Below, in pieces: positions 24,047 to 36,675 of a stretch of 64,000 nt of DNA. Under the pieces are notes generated by a model, which was given only the letters and a program-made list of their open reading frames with translations, was not told where the DNA came from and did no database searches. The position numbers and the translations under genes were made by a program. The stretch spans positions 39,380 to 103,379 of the forward strand of contig NW_027192196.1 in the NCBI RefSeq assembly GCF_041956535.1, written 5' to 3'. Source of the stretch: Calcarisporiella thermophila CBS 279.70 (lineage: Eukaryota; Calcarisporiellomycota). The stretch's first letter is position 1, and the number at the start of each line of letters is the position of its first letter.

Positions 24047-25519
24047 CTACTTGTCTGCCGTTGCCTCAGCTGCAGCAGGCTTGGCTTCCGAGACCGCTGG
24101 TTCCTCTCCTTTTTCTGCGGACGGATTCGATTCTATCGCGGCGTCGGGGCGTGATTCTTCGGTGGCTTTCGCTTGAACAGGCAACTCTTCAGGTTTGGAG
24201 ACAGTTCGAGGCTGCTCTTGCTCAGGCTTCTTGTCTTTGGCACCCTTTTCTAGTTCGGGAACCACACCTTTTCCTCCATAGAGCGTTGGCAACTCCTCCT
24301 CTGGAACCTGGTCAAGTAACAATTGACGCTCCTTGGGGTCGCCGGCTGCGCACATGATAAACTTGCGGCGTGTTTCCTCCGAAATGAGATTGAGCGACGA
24401 CAGCCAGTTGAAAACAAGGGCGGCCCACTTGGGGAAGCGAATGAAATATTTCTTGTGCTAAGAGAGATGAACCAAATGAAAAAAGAGTGAGAAACATATT
24501 AGAGAGCCACCCTCCTTCAGGATACACTTACAAGGAACTCGGGGTAGTTGTCTTGCATGAGCTTGATGACTTGGCTCGTCGCTTCTTTGGATTGTTTGCT
24601 GCGTCCAAAGAAGCTGAGCAGGCTGACGCCGTCATAGTCGTGGACTAAAAAACAGGCGAGTGAGTAGGTGGTGACGAAACAATAGCAACCATCTCTTTGT
24701 TCCCCTCGACTTCCTCTTCCATCTCATATGAAAGGAGGATATTACGAGATATTTACCTTGTATCATGCTGTCGATATTGACAAAATCAATCGCTCGGACG
24801 CCACGCTCCATCAACTGCACGCGCCATCTCAAGAAAGTGTCCAAGTTCCCGAACACCTTCTTCTCGTCCATATTACCATAGCGGTTGTAGGTCACCGGCC
24901 TGCCATCCTTATCCTTACCGTGCAAAAATCCGACTCCATTAAAGTAGTCGGGGAATTCCTCATTGAGGATTTCGTCTGCGCGGAAATTGCGGCGCCAGAT
25001 AAGGGTTTGGCGCAGCTGGTCGGCGGCGGCATCCAGATCGAACTGGCGGGCACGCGCAAACTTTACGAGAATAACATCAAGGCGAGGATCGTTGGCGCTG
25101 GTATCGAGCGGGACACCCCAGAGTTGGGTTGTAGGCGTTTCATTCTCCTTCTCAGCCGTAGCTTTGAGAATTTCGGGGAGCTTCTTTTTAAGAGCAGCCA
25201 CCGCGGAGCGTTCTTACATAGGGGAGGGTGAGAAGATAAAATCAGCTTGCATGATTTGGGAATCTTTTTTCAGCTTATTTACCCTGTGGAGTGAATAATT
25301 TCACGAACCTTTGGAGAAAAACCCGAGTGGAATAGTACAATTAAACATCTGCAGTAAGGATGACAAATCCGACATTTTCGAAACTTACTTGTTTTCTGGC
25401 GACGGTCCTTCTTGAGGAAGCGTAGCAGCAGGCTGGGATTCCTCCACTGTCTGCTTAGCTTCGGTCTGAAGCTCAGGGGCTGGCTCAGTGTTGGTGATTT
25501 CTTGCTGCTCAGTGGTCAT
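24047..25519 (-). CDS. SFH5-like phosphatidylinositol transfer protein (Sec14/CRAL-TRIO)
   Basis: Lipid-exchange protein that moves phosphatidylinositol between membranes. About five exons were read on the minus strand from ATG 25519 (MTTEQQEITNTEP). The N-terminus is Glu/Gln/Pro-rich and disordered. Then come the CRAL-TRIO N domain (LWGVPLDTSANDPRLDVILV, FARARQFDLDAAADQLRQTL, WRRNFRADEIL) and the lipid-binding fold (NGVGFLHGKDKDGRPVTYN, ERGVRAIDFVNIDSMIQ, VHDYDGVSLLSFFGRSK, VIKLMQDNYPEFL, KYFIRFPKWAALVFNWLSSL). After LLDQVPEEELPTLYGG a long Glu/Ala/Pro tail of about 70 residues follows, longer than I expect for yeast Sfh5. The order of LWGVPL and HDYDGVS motifs supports SFH5 over Sec14 proper. 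Confidence 0.9.
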
Positions 25520-25738
25520 GGCGAGAAGGGGAGCGGGTTTATTGATCAATAAAAACACAATCCCGTTTGGTCGAAAGGTTAAGAAAACGAAACGAAACAC
25601 GTCGAAGATTCATTATGAATCTCGTACGAGAAAAAATTGAGCCAAGATCACTAAGCCATATTAAAATCTCGAAAGTCTATTCTTTCTAATGTACGTCAAA
25701 CCGACCATAAATTCGATTAGAAGGTCGACGCAAGGTAA

Positions 25739-25752
25739 GGGGGGGGGGGGGG
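25739..25752. repeat. Poly-G run of 14
   Basis: Uninterrupted run of 14 G in the 440-bp spacer between the SFH5-like gene and the sugar transferase gene. The rest of that spacer is AT-rich and holds no gene. Confidence 0.9.
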
Positions 25753-25958
25753 AGAGGTGGCAAAATACATATCATAAATATATATATATCATGGTAAATA
25801 GGTGAATTAACAGGCAAGCCTGTCGGGAGTGGAGGAAAGAAATAGAATAAAATAGTATATAACATAACAAACTTAAATGCAAGAAGCAACATAAGACGAG
25901 AAGTGGGAGAAATGGAGGTATAAATAGGTATCAAGAGGGGAGGAGCCCGCCCGGAAGT

Positions 25959-27269
25959 CTATGAGCGAGCCAGGAGTTGATCGTGGTAACGGGTGAGGAA
26001 TTGGAACAAACTGCCGGGCTTCTTATCCCACTGGTTGTGCCAATGATATGAGAACACCTAAGAGAGAGGAGGGTCAGGGCTCCAGCTGCATGTCATCCAA
26101 CATAAAGGAAGCATTTACCTGCATCAAACGCTCGGTCGGGAATTCCGCGTCGACGAATGCATTCGGCATCGAGTTGTCTGCACGGCAAAGCATCGAGTCG
26201 TGGAAACACCATGGCAGCACGCTCCACGGCCGAACCCCATTTTTGATCAGCCGTCTATATACACGATAGTACAACCGGGCCCCCCAATCTATGCTATTTC
26301 GGGTCGGCAGGGGGGAACGGGCCATGTCCGAAAGCATCTCGCAGACATAGGGCGACTTGCGATTGAACCGCATCAGCGCCCCATTCATAGGGAATCCGAT
26401 CGGGCCGTAGCAATCCCACTGACCCAGCCATTCGTGGTGCAGCAACGGGGCCAGATCGCGGACAAACAGAGTATCCATGTCGAACCACACCCCCCCGTAC
26501 TTGTACAGCACCAGCAACCGCACCAGATCGCCGTCCAAATACGCAGACCGATCCTGCAATTGCAGGTGCGAGGAGTTCTCCATCGGCGATCCGCTCGCCA
26601 CCTCCTCAGGCGAGTAGTGGAGCACATGGAAACGGGAGTGGAATTCTGAAGCCAGCTGCTGAATGAGCGGCTCTGAGGCGAGATCGGCATTGCTGGTCCA
26701 GAGGTAGAGCGTGGAGTAGTTGCCGTCCTGAGTGGCAAAGAAGGAGCGGAGCGTCGCAACCTGCTTGTCGCCAAAGGGGCGCAGATCTAGAGGGGGGGGG
26801 GTGGTCGATGGACATGGGTCAATTCTAGGATCCAATCAAGATTTCTTGGCATGAGGGTATAGTTACCAGTCCTCCAGTAGGTGTGATAGATGACCTTGCT
26901 CCTAGGCATCCGCGGGTCCATCTGCAGGGTCGCCGCAAAGTCGTAGCAATCCCAGCCATCGTTAATCCGGATCCCTGGTGCGATGTCAACATAGGTCGCA
27001 GCCGGGAGCATGGTTGTATTGCTCGTCCCGCTCTCGCTGAAGCAGGACGACAGGGGTTGGGCGGCGAGCTGCTCAAGATTAGAGAACCGGGGCTTCAGGG
27101 TGATCTCGATGCCATAGAATGAGAAGAAGAAAATTGCAACCACGAGCGTCAGCAGCACCAGGGAGATCAACACGCTCAACAGACTGGTGGGGCGGAAGCC
27201 CAACACCTGATGTGGATAGAGCGGCTTGTACTGGGACTTCTTGTAGCGTATGAGATTGAAGAGGAGCAT
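25959..27269 (-). CDS. Golgi DXD-type glycosyltransferase (GT32 / alpha-1,4-sugar transferase-like)
   Basis: Type II membrane sugar transferase. Exons 27269-26867, 26786-26119 and 26057-25959 join in frame to 389 residues. It has a basic cytosolic N-terminus (NLIRYKKSQYK), one membrane anchor (LLSVLISLVLLTLVVAIFFF) and a lumenal domain. Domain marks are KVIYHTYWRTD (sugar-transferase DXD domain entry), LYLWTSNADL, DLVRLLVLYKYGGVWFDMDT (the DXD metal and nucleotide-sugar site as DMD), and NGALMRFNRKSPYVCEML. The C-terminus VFSYHWHNQWDKK gives a conserved HxW. The second exon starts right after a C-rich intron end, which mimics a frameshift if the intron is missed. Donor and acceptor sugars cannot be deduced; relatives include Och1-type and Gb3-synthase-type enzymes. 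Confidence 0.88.
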
Positions 27270-27479
27270 GATGTAGAATACAGGCGTGATGAGGGGGGAG
27301 GACGAGGAGGGGAAGTATGGGGGCACTAGGGGGATGCAGAATGGAGATGGGTTTCTTGTCTCTAATGTTGAGCGCAGTCAAGCAACATAAGTCTCGAGAA
27401 AAGCAAGCAAAACGGATCCAATGGGCCAATGGCTCGAGCCATTTTATATTAAAATGAACCCAAGCTTTACACAAGCAAC

Positions 27480-27730
27480 ACTGATTTGTTTGAACCCCTA
27501 ATATGATAAGGATTTTCCGCGCGCTGGGCCATACAGCGCCGGACTCCACACTCCGGCTCGTGCGTGCGTCGCCCGAGGAAGCTTGCTGCTCCCGCCTTCT
27601 TTCATGGAGCCCCCCGACGCTCCAACGATGCAACGCTATCCACATTAACTCTAACGCGCCGCTCGGATAAGCCCCCTCGTCCCTCCCTTGCCTTCTCGAC
27701 ACTAGTGGCCGGAGCCAAATTCAGCCACTC
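27480..27730. other. GC-rich block in an AT-rich spacer, unexplained
   Basis: About 250 bp clearly richer in G+C than its flanks, upstream of the sugar transferase gene. It includes a small inverted repeat, ccgga..tccgg, near 27538-27555. A long minus-strand open frame crosses it but overlaps the transferase gene and resembles no protein I know. The rest of the spacer (27731-28566) is AT-rich apart from the transposase relic. Confidence 0.4.
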
Positions 27731-27791
27731 CCCGTCGGCTACTTACAGCCAACCGCAATAACATACTCAAAATACGAGGGTGGCCAGCGGG

Positions 27792-27950
27792 TCATCTATT
27801 AAGGTCGGGGCGTCGCTTTACTTCTTCTCTTACAATCTTGGCTGCTGTAGTGAAATGAATGTCCAACGCATCGGCGATTTGATAAGAAGATTTTCCCTCC
27901 TTTGCGAGCTGAATAATGTTAGCACGAATCTTGTTTGAAAGAGGCTTAGG
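27792..27950 (-). pseudogene. Tc1/mariner-type transposase helix-turn-helix relic
   Basis: 53 codons open on the minus strand encode a DNA-binding domain like the N-terminal HTH of Tc1/mariner transposases: it starts KPLSNKIRANIIQLAKEGKS and continues with SYQIADALDIHFTTAAKIV, the two helices of a paired-like or Psq HTH. It ends at a stop, and no DDE/DDD catalytic part follows. The upstream frame has stops. A decayed insertion fragment is the best reading. Confidence 0.6.
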
Positions 27951-28566
27951 TTAAAAATCACAAATAGTGATTAAGTTGTTTTAATAAACGAGAAGCGAGA
28001 GAATAATATCAAATATATGAACAAAGAGCATTCAAACATCAAAATGGTACCATAATCCAAAAAAACGGCAAAATATAGATATGCATTTTTTTCAAATTCA
28101 GTACCCCGGTAAACCGGTTTTCTTTCTATAAGCCAGGGTGGCATATACCTCTGTAAATAGTGTGGGAGCTGTAGATTTTTCTCAACATATTTTCAGTGTT
28201 CCCTTGAAAGGAGCTACTGAAATATTTAGATTTTAACAAAGTATATCCATCTGTGACTATGTTTTTGCGGTCGGCTGTCTATACGAATCTTATTTTCTGG
28301 TACATTATTGCAATACGTAATAAGCGCCGGCGTGACACGTGTGGCAGGGCATTCTGTATCCCCATCCACCCTCTCTTGCATGAGTTCACAAACAGAGGAA
28401 AAAAAATAACCTTTAATGCCGAATGAAGTCAACACGGTAGCAAGAATAACACAATGCACGACAATCGTTCGACGGTATCCATAATTCACACAAGAACGAA
28501 TGACAACGACAATTAAATAACGCTAATAAATACAAGACAAGCATGTGATAGGCTAGCCTCAATGGC

Positions 28567-30273
28567 TTAGCCCTGCCGCTGGCTCCCTTCCTCAGCAAGC
28601 TTGTTCAGCAGATCCGAAATCCACCGGCCCCACCCTCGGATGGGTATCCGATCGCGCTGCACATCGGCGTACAGATCGTGCAAGTCGGGCAGGTCGACGG
28701 GGCGGCCCATGACCTGGAAGCTCATCTTGACGGAGAGGGCGAGTGACGAGAAGTACATCTCCTTGAGGGTGTCGACCTGCGCCAGGTGCGAGCGCATCGC
28801 TGCTTCAATGCCTGCCCCCTAGAGCATTACACAAGGGGAAAAATTAAACCTCGCTTTGACATTCTTGGAAACATGGTGAATGAAAACAAAATTTTGGTTA
28901 CTTCTGCTTCCTCCCCTGCGTCACGCTCCTCCGCATCCGAAAAGAGTTTCGCTTGGGCGACCATTGCTTGTACAAGGTTAAGCTGCTGAGCTAGTGTGTC
29001 CGCCGAGGCCATCCTCTCAATCCCCTGTGCATTGCAACGGTTACATTAATTGCGCTATTCAATCCGTGCTCGGGGTTAGACTAGTTACGTATCGGGGGCA
29101 GTCACGCTCGGCCGCGCCTTTGAATCGCTGGTCGCCCAGGTCAACCGCCATCGCCTGCTGCGGAATCGCCTGCTTTGCCAAGGCGGTGGAGAGGGGCCAC
29201 GCCGAGCCAGCGCAGTAATAGGAGACGCGCAGGAACGGGCCCGTCCGGATGCCCTCGAGCAGCTTGCCGGCACGGTGGAAAAAGTGCACCGAGAGGAAGT
29301 GGAGGCCGGGTGAAAGCTTCACCTTACCCTAAGAGTGAAAGCGGGTGAGCCAAAAATTCGCACTCCATAGCGAGCGGGCACTCACCCATTTCTCTCGGCA
29401 ATAGTGCTTTGAATGAGACGCCAGAGCAGTTAGGGCACGCTCAACAACGAGGCAGGCAGGGCATACTTACGCGTCCGTCGTTGTCCACGACCTTGTTCCC
29501 ATCGATGAAGAGAGAGCTCCCGTCGTTGGACTCGGTGTAGAACGTGTACAGGCCGCCCCTCTTGACATCCAATAGCGTCCTGAATCGCACGGCGTAGTTC
29601 CCTATTCCAATCCTATGTCAATGCTACGCACGGGAGATCGAATTGAGGGGGAACAAAGCATGAATACCGTTGGCCGTGTGCTCATCCTCAGCAAACACTT
29701 CAGACTCGCTGGCTTCATTCACAGTGAGATTGGGAACAATGCCCACTTTCTAAGGGATGGAACAGGTTTAGAATTTCCCTTTCTTCTTCCATTCACTCTA
29801 ACCGGTCCCAGTACCAACCATGCAGTCCAAACCTTCAAAGTCAGGAATGGATTCAAATTTTCCAGCAAAATACTCGAACAATACCCCCGGTCTCTTCAGA
29901 GACTCCTTGGAGGCTTCTATCTGTGATACTTTGATGTCGTTGTCATGACTCTGTGCAGTGTTGGGCTGGACATTATCGGCAGAGACCTCGGTCTCTTTAG
30001 TAAGCACCCCCGTCTCTTCAGCTTCTTCAGCATCAGGCTGAGCTGAAATGTTCTGGTCGGGATGGAGCTGATTAGGGTTCTCCTCAGACTCGAATTGCGC
30101 TATGGGCGGCAATTTGTCCTCATCCTTCTGGCCCAGCTCATCTTTCAGATCTTCTAAATCATCAGGCTAAATTTCCATGGTTAACAATGCGGATGTATCC
30201 AGGGGGGGAAAGAATGCGGATGAACCTTGACAGTCTGGACAGTTGTCCGATTGCTCATCCACCAAAATGCCAT
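28567..30273 (-). CDS. PA14-domain protein without a secretion signal
   Basis: Multi-exon gene. I place the start at ATG 30273 (MAFWWMSNRTTVQTVK), joined through an intron to an acidic, disordered region (DDLEDLKDELGQKDED onward). A PA14 beta-barrel follows: PGVLFEYFAGKFESIPDFEG, ANGNYAVRFRTLLDVKRGGL, then YTFYTESNDGSSLFIDGNKV and VDNDGR (the strongest PA14 hallmark), and KLSPGLHFLSVHFFHRAG. The C-terminal part has predicted helices (ADTLAQQLNLVQAMVAQAKL, SHLAQVDTLKEMYFSSLALS) and ends GWGRWISDLLNKLAEEG. PA14 domains usually sit in secreted adhesins or glycosidases, but no signal peptide or membrane segment was found here. I do not recognise the full architecture; the first exon is the least certain part. 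Confidence 0.72.
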
Positions 30274-30896
30274 GCTGGTGTCGATGGGGCGCTAATCCCG
30301 TGGAAAAGCAGCTATGGTTTAATAAAAAGAAGGGGATGAATCTTCTAAGAATAGGCGTTTGATCGCACTGCAGTGTCATGCCAAAAGACAAATTAAATTT
30401 ATTCGTGGATTTCCATACCTGTTTCAATTCTGGACGGTCGGCAACCCTAACCATGTGGGCACATTGCCCTCTTAGCACAAGCTGTCATCGCCGCCAGCCT
30501 CTCTGTCGCCGGCGCTGCTAAGAGTATGCTCCGGTGGCCGCTATTTTCTAAGCGGGTGGCAAAAGGCTATCCATCCTCCAATTAATCCTAGCTGGAGAAA
30601 AATGGTCAAATCAGGACTGCAGTCCTAAAGGCCGTTGTTCTCTCATTAGCATCAGGCCTTAAACCGGCTTTTACGATGGTCCTCCACGGCCAGCGCTGCT
30701 TCAAACGACTGGATTGCGTCCGCCGAACAATGCATGCTATGTATGACTAGTGTGTAAAGCGCTATACTTTTCACTTTAAGCTCGATTGCCCGAAGAACAC
30801 GTCAATTTTTTTCGTTTTGGAATAGTTTCTTCCCCCGCTTGCCGTGACTCTGAAATTGACGCGAGTCCACGCTCTTCGAACGAACTAGAGCATCTC
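30274..30896. other. Divergent promoter region between PA14 gene and RAD50
   Basis: About 620 bp of mixed composition shared by two divergently transcribed genes. No TATA box or other gene was recognised. Confidence 0.6.
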
Positions 30897-33800
30897 ATGT
30901 CCCTGATACAAAAGCTGGCCATTTGCGGCATAAGATCGTTCGATCCGGGAAGCCACACTGTCATCGACTTCCAATCCCCTCTCACACTAATAGTCGGGCC
31001 TAATGGGGCGGGGAAAACGGTTGGTATCATGCCTTGTTTTTTTCGCGTTGATCTCGTAACTCAATGGAAATGGACTGATCGCTATGCATCATGGCCTTAG
31101 ACGATTATCGAATGTTTGAAATATGCTACCACAGGCGATTTACCACCTAACAGCAAAGGAGGCGCCTTTATTCACGATCCAAAGGTCTGTTTTTTAATCT
31201 CTGCTGTGGGCCCTTCTCACGACCTGCCCTAATCAATGTGTATTGTTAGGTGGCCGATCTGCCTGTGGTAAAGGCCCAGATAAAACTCAAGTTCCGTAGT
31301 GTCACGGGACAAGTCATGGTCTGTACACGATCACTACAGCTTTCCCAAAAGCGCTCCAAGGTGGAGCAAAAAACTTTGGACGGCGTGTTGATGACGAGAG
31401 ACCTAGAAACGGGCGAGGTATTTTAAGAAATTCAAAGGTCTTTTTTCTAGCTCACTCATAGCTATATGCTCCTTATATCTGTCCTTATATCTGGATAGCA
31501 CGTCGCACTTGGATCACGGTGCGCAGAACTGGACGCCGATCTACCGCATTTTCTAGGCGTGTCCCGCGCTATACTGGATAATGTCATCTTCTGCCACCAA
31601 GAGGAGTCCAACTGGTTCTACACTATGCGTTCTTTCGTCTCTCTTTACTTTGCTTATGCGTACTTGTTCTCCTCCTCACATTTAGGCCATTGTCGGAACC
31701 AAGCGTTCTGAAAAAGAAATTTGATGAGATCTTCTCCTCTATCCGGTACAGGATGAATCGGAATGGATATGTCTGAATTTATTTGATACTAATATGTCTC
31801 CGGTGGTGTCTTCTAGCTATACCAAAGCCTATGATAGCATTAGAACCGTGCGGAAGGAAATGGTACAGGAGCTGAAGTTGGACCAACAAAAACTGGATTT
31901 TTTACAAGTAGATAGGAAGAGAGCTGACAAGGTACACCCCCCTGTTCAGTATCCGAGGACCGAGTTTCTAATGCTCTACTATTTTCGCATTCAACAGGCC
32001 ACCTCCGAGCTCGAACAAGCGCGCAAGAACATTGCCAGAATAGAGGAGCGTTCAGCCAAGGTCGAGTCGGATTTAGCTGACGTGACCCACCAATGCAACG
32101 AGCTCCTTGAGAAATACGGCGAGCACGAGAAGATCAAGGCGCGGCTCGATCAGCTTTTGCACGAAAAGTCCGTGATGGAAGCAACCCTCACCGATTTGGA
32201 GGAAAACTTCACCCCTCTAAACGGTAATGCTTCCACTCTAGGTGGTGTTTTTCTCCTTCTCCCAACATCTTACGTTTATATCTGTGGATAGAATCCGAAG
32301 AAGAACTTCAAAAGTTGGTGGAAGAGCAACGGCGAAAAATCGAGTCCCACGACAAAGTGCGCAGCGAGTGTGAAGCAACCGTGCAGGAAATCACTGGAAA
32401 TATCACCCAGCTTCGACGAGAGCTATCCAACAAGCACACAAACCAGGGGCGTCTCGTGGCTGAACTCGAAGTAAGTCAGCCTTGCATCCAAAAGGGTACA
32501 CGCGGGATTGGTAGATTGGTCTTTAATCTTATTGCAGGCTTTCGACCGGCATATCCAGGAGCGAGTACGCGTTATGCGTGATGTCGGACGCGCGTTGGGT
32601 TTGGATGAAGCACTTTTCTCCGATGACAATGTGGACGCCAAACAGTTCACAGAGCAAATCGAAGAACAGCTCCACCAGCAGTCCAATGTGGTGGCCAATA
32701 TCAAGGCAAGCTGAAGCTACATTATCTCGTACCCGAATTGCTATGAATAGATTAGATCTAACCCTATGATTGCAGAAAGAGGCCAAAGAAAAGGAAGCCG
32801 AGCTTATGAAGAATCTTCAATCCCTGAATGCTAGCATTGCATCCATTCGAGAAGTGAAAAAGCACCATGAGGCACTGAAGGTCCATATTATTAAGCCTTT
32901 TCTTTTTGTTGATGGAATGATGCATATACTTAACTCGACCATGTCTCTTCTCATCTAGGCAGTCACCCTTGAAAAAGTGAAGGACTGTACGATCGAGTTG
33001 GAAAATCTTCAATTTTCTCTTTCCGAATCGAACGCACTAGAGGATAAATTACGGGAAGAGGTATGGAGCTTTCAACTCCATAGATCCATCCACACACTCT
33101 CTCCTAACTAGGCCGTTTGTTCTATAGAAAGCTTCTCTAGAGCAAGCAAAGGTACAGTTTTTAACCAGCGATATCGAGGATGTGCTACAGAGAAAGAATC
33201 GTGAACTGAGAGAGGTGGATGATGCGATCATCTCGCTGAACAACAAGATCGCCAAGCTGAGCCGACAGAGTGACACCTATGCCCGGCTTGGATTGATGAA
33301 GTCCGAAAGAGAAAGGAAAAAGACCACGCTGCGTAACCTGTAAATTATAACCATTTTCTCCTCCTTTTTTTGTGAGATGATTGATGAGGTCATTTAGACT
33401 TGCCGTGTGCGGTCCGAGCTTTGACAAGCTTAACCTCAAGGAGACAGAAGGCGAAAACTTGGAAAAGAGAGTGGAGGCCATGATCAAGTAATTGGATTTT
33501 TTTTTATCATTTTACATTGGCCAACTAGATAAAATTGTGAAACCATGGTCCATAGGGAAAAGGAAGAAGAGCTCACGGAGAAGACGGATGCATACCGGCA
33601 TATAGGATTTGCCTTTACCGCCGCAAACACCAATCTCAATGTAATGCAGTCTAGAGCGGATGCAATGTCCAAAGAGCAAGAAGGTTTATTCCTGATTGAA
33701 TAGGAGAGCATGGGTTGGATTAATGGAACTAATATGCTCCCATTCTATAGAGAAGAAAAATCGCCTTTATGACTTGTTCGGCGATCTGAACCTGCCCGAA

Positions 33801-36675
33801 GCGCTCAAGCAGGTCGAGGAAGAGACCCAGAAATATCAAGAGTAGGGGATCTGATTTCGCTTATTTTGAGGACTGTAGCCCTCAACTATTTTCTTCTCCA
33901 TGGACAGGATGTTTGGACAAATTCAGAGTGCTATCGTCATGTACAAGTCATTCCTTGCCAAGGCAGGCAGAGGAAAGAATTGTCCGTTGTGCCTACGTTC
34001 ATTTGCAAAGTCAACCGAGTTGGATGCCTTTATCAAAAAGGTATATGCCATGATTTTTCTTCATTGAGGGGGGGAGACTCGTTCCCTATAACACATTTCC
34101 TTTTATTTGAAAAATTTATCCTTTGTAGCTTGAAGACAGCCTGAATACCCTTCCAGCTCGTCAAGAGACCGTGGAAACCCAAATCCAAGAGTTCGGGCAG
34201 AAGCGTAAACGGTACATGGAACATCTGCATGACTGGGAGCGAGTAAATCATCTCTCGCAAAAACAGGCGTTGTTACGGGAGGAAGCATCGGTGTGTGAGT
34301 CCCGAGCAAAATCCTTAAGAAACAAACTAAAAAAGGTGATATGATCTTTACAGAGACGATCCACTCTCATCTCTAATACCTACCTCCCTCCCCTCCTCTA
34401 GTGTGATGAGGAAGAGGTGACAGCCAAGAGGGAACTTTCCGAGCTCCTCTCCCTGCAAAAGAAGGTGGAAGAATGTGCCCGACTGCAGCGCGAGATCCGC
34501 CAACTTGACAGCATTATCGAAGATTACGAAAGTGAACTAAGTTGGACCGGCTCCACCAAGACCATTGATGAATACCAGCAGGAATACGATAAACTTCAAG
34601 ACCAGGGGTAAGCACGCTATTGGAACATTTTTTACGGGGGAGAGACGAGTCTTTCTCAACCGCCTCCTCTGTGCATGATAGCCAAGCGCTTCGGCGCGAC
34701 ATCCAGCGTCTCCATCACGAAATGGTCACTCAGCAGCGTGAGCTATCGCTTCAAGAGGCTCGAGTCCGGGATGCCAGTGAGCAGCTCTCCAGCATGAACC
34801 TACAGTTCCATCAGCGTGAACAGTTGCAGCGGACCCTCCAGACCCTGCAGGACGAGCTAGCCAAGACAGAAGAACATATCCAGGTATGGACCGAAAGATC
34901 GTTGCACGCCCGTTTTATATTATGGCTCGATAACTCACTCTTGAACCCCCTCGTTCACAGGAATATGACCAGCAGCTCGCAGAGCTCACCCCCCAAGTCG
35001 AGGATCTGGAGGAGCGCATTCAAATCTCACGCTCCGAATACTTGGACAAAGAGACCAAGGCCCAGGAGGAACTGTCTAGAGTGCAGGGCAATCTCGACCG
35101 TCTCCGGGCCATTGAGCGTGAAATTGCCCACTTTACGGAGCGGGATCTCCACGGTCAAGTCGACCTGTGCAAGTCGGAGGTTGACTCGCTCGAAGTCGAA
35201 CTACACGAGGCGGCTACCCGATTAGAGCTGGCAGAAAAAGAGCTCAGTGGGCTGGAGAGACGCCTTTCGGAGGTTAAGAATATCGAGCGCAATGTAAGCG
35301 ATAACCTGCGCCAAAGGCATCTGCAGCGTGAATTGCAGCGTGTGCAGCGCGAACTCGCCGAGCTACACGAGGTTGCGGACCAATACGATTTTGAGCAATA
35401 TTCGGTGCGGACACAGGAGCTGCAAAACCGCCAGTCGAGTTTGATTGCAGAGGTTTGCAATAGTCGAATACTGGGACATTCGTTGATGGTATTGACTGAA
35501 TAACGCACTGCGCTGTCTTTTTTTTAGAAAGGAAGTCTGCAGGGCGAGCTGAAGCATCTGGAGGACCAGGAACGGAAGCTTGTGAGAGAGCTAATGACGG
35601 AGTATAAAGATGTGCAAGGGAAATACCTTGAGCAAAAGATTCGCGTCACGGTAAGTAGGGAGAGTTGGGCACTATGCGTGGCTTCTGACACGATTGGATG
35701 TATATAGCTAAGTGAAACGGCGAGTCAAGATCTAGAAAAATACGCCAAGGCGCTGGACAAGTAAGTTCCTATCCGAAAGTTGAAAAAACGCGCCTTTTTG
35801 CTAACTCTTGACATTGCCTATCCTCAGCGCCATTATGCGATACCACACAATGAAGATGGAGGCCATCAACTCCATCATCGAAGAGCTTTGGGTTGGCACC
35901 TATCAAGGAAATGGTAAGCCGTTTTATTGGCGCTTGTGGGGAATTTATTCTGAGGCCTTCTCTTCGACGTATTTTTAGATATTGATCGAATCGAGATTCG
36001 GTCGGATAATGAGGGCGTGAGAGCCGGGAGCCGATCCTACAACTACCGGGTGAGTTGCATCGGTCTTAGCACCGCCCTGCCCCCTTCCCATGTCCTAAAC
36101 CGCTTTTGGTTCCTAGGTGGTAATGATCAAAGGAGATACCGAGCTTGACATGCGTGGCCGCTGTAGCGCCGGCCAGAAGGTCTTGGCTTCGATTATCATC
36201 CGACTAGCCCTGGCGGAAACTTTCTGCGTCAACTGCGGGATCCTTGCACTTGACGAGCCAACCACGAACTTGGACATTGAAAACGTGAAGAGGCTAGCGG
36301 AGAGTCTGGCCAAGTAAGTTTCTGCACGTGAAGCTTATCGGGTAGAACCGCAGCTGCTAACGCACGATTTACTAGCATCATCAAGGCCCGTCGGAATCAG
36401 AAGAATTTGCAGCTCGTGGTCATCACGCACGACGAGGATTTCCTAAACATGCTGGGGCGGTCCGCATTAGCCGATCACTACTTCCGTGTATACAAAGACA
36501 GCCGGTAGGTGGACGACTTGGCGTGCTTCTTTGTTTACGCTTTGTTAAAAAAAACAATCACGAATCCACTAAGCACCATCTTCTATATTCCATTTCCCCT
36601 TCTTCTTCATCTCACCACAGGCAGTGTAGCGTGATCGAGAAGCGCACCATCTTGAACGACAACAATCTCCTCTGA
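30897..36675 (+). CDS. RAD50: RAD50, SMC-like ATPase of the MRN/MRX repair complex
   Basis: With MRE11 and NBS1/XRS2, RAD50 tethers and processes DNA double-strand breaks and signals through ATM/Tel1. The gene has about two dozen short exons. The ATG 30897 opens [15 protein letters not shown]. Walker A is [20 protein letters not shown], with the Lys-Thr-Thr junction made by the first intron. Q-loop: [13 protein letters not shown]. Long coiled coils ([39 protein letters not shown]) flank the zinc hook [10 protein letters not shown] (CxxC) near 33980. The ABC signature is [20 protein letters not shown] and Walker B/D-loop is [20 protein letters not shown]. The H-loop is [10 protein letters not shown]. 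The final exon ends ILNDNNLL at TGA 36673-36675. All essential motifs are intact. Confidence 0.96.

Noticed and set aside
26786-26867. Apparent frameshift in the sugar transferase gene at a run of ten C/G
   Set aside because: A clean 80-bp intron (26787-26866, GTAACT..CTAG) removes the run and restores the reading frame with the expected YWRTDLRPF junction.
27079-27702. 207-codon open frame on the minus strand
   Set aside because: It overlaps the start of the sugar transferase gene in another frame, crosses its promoter and resembles no protein family.
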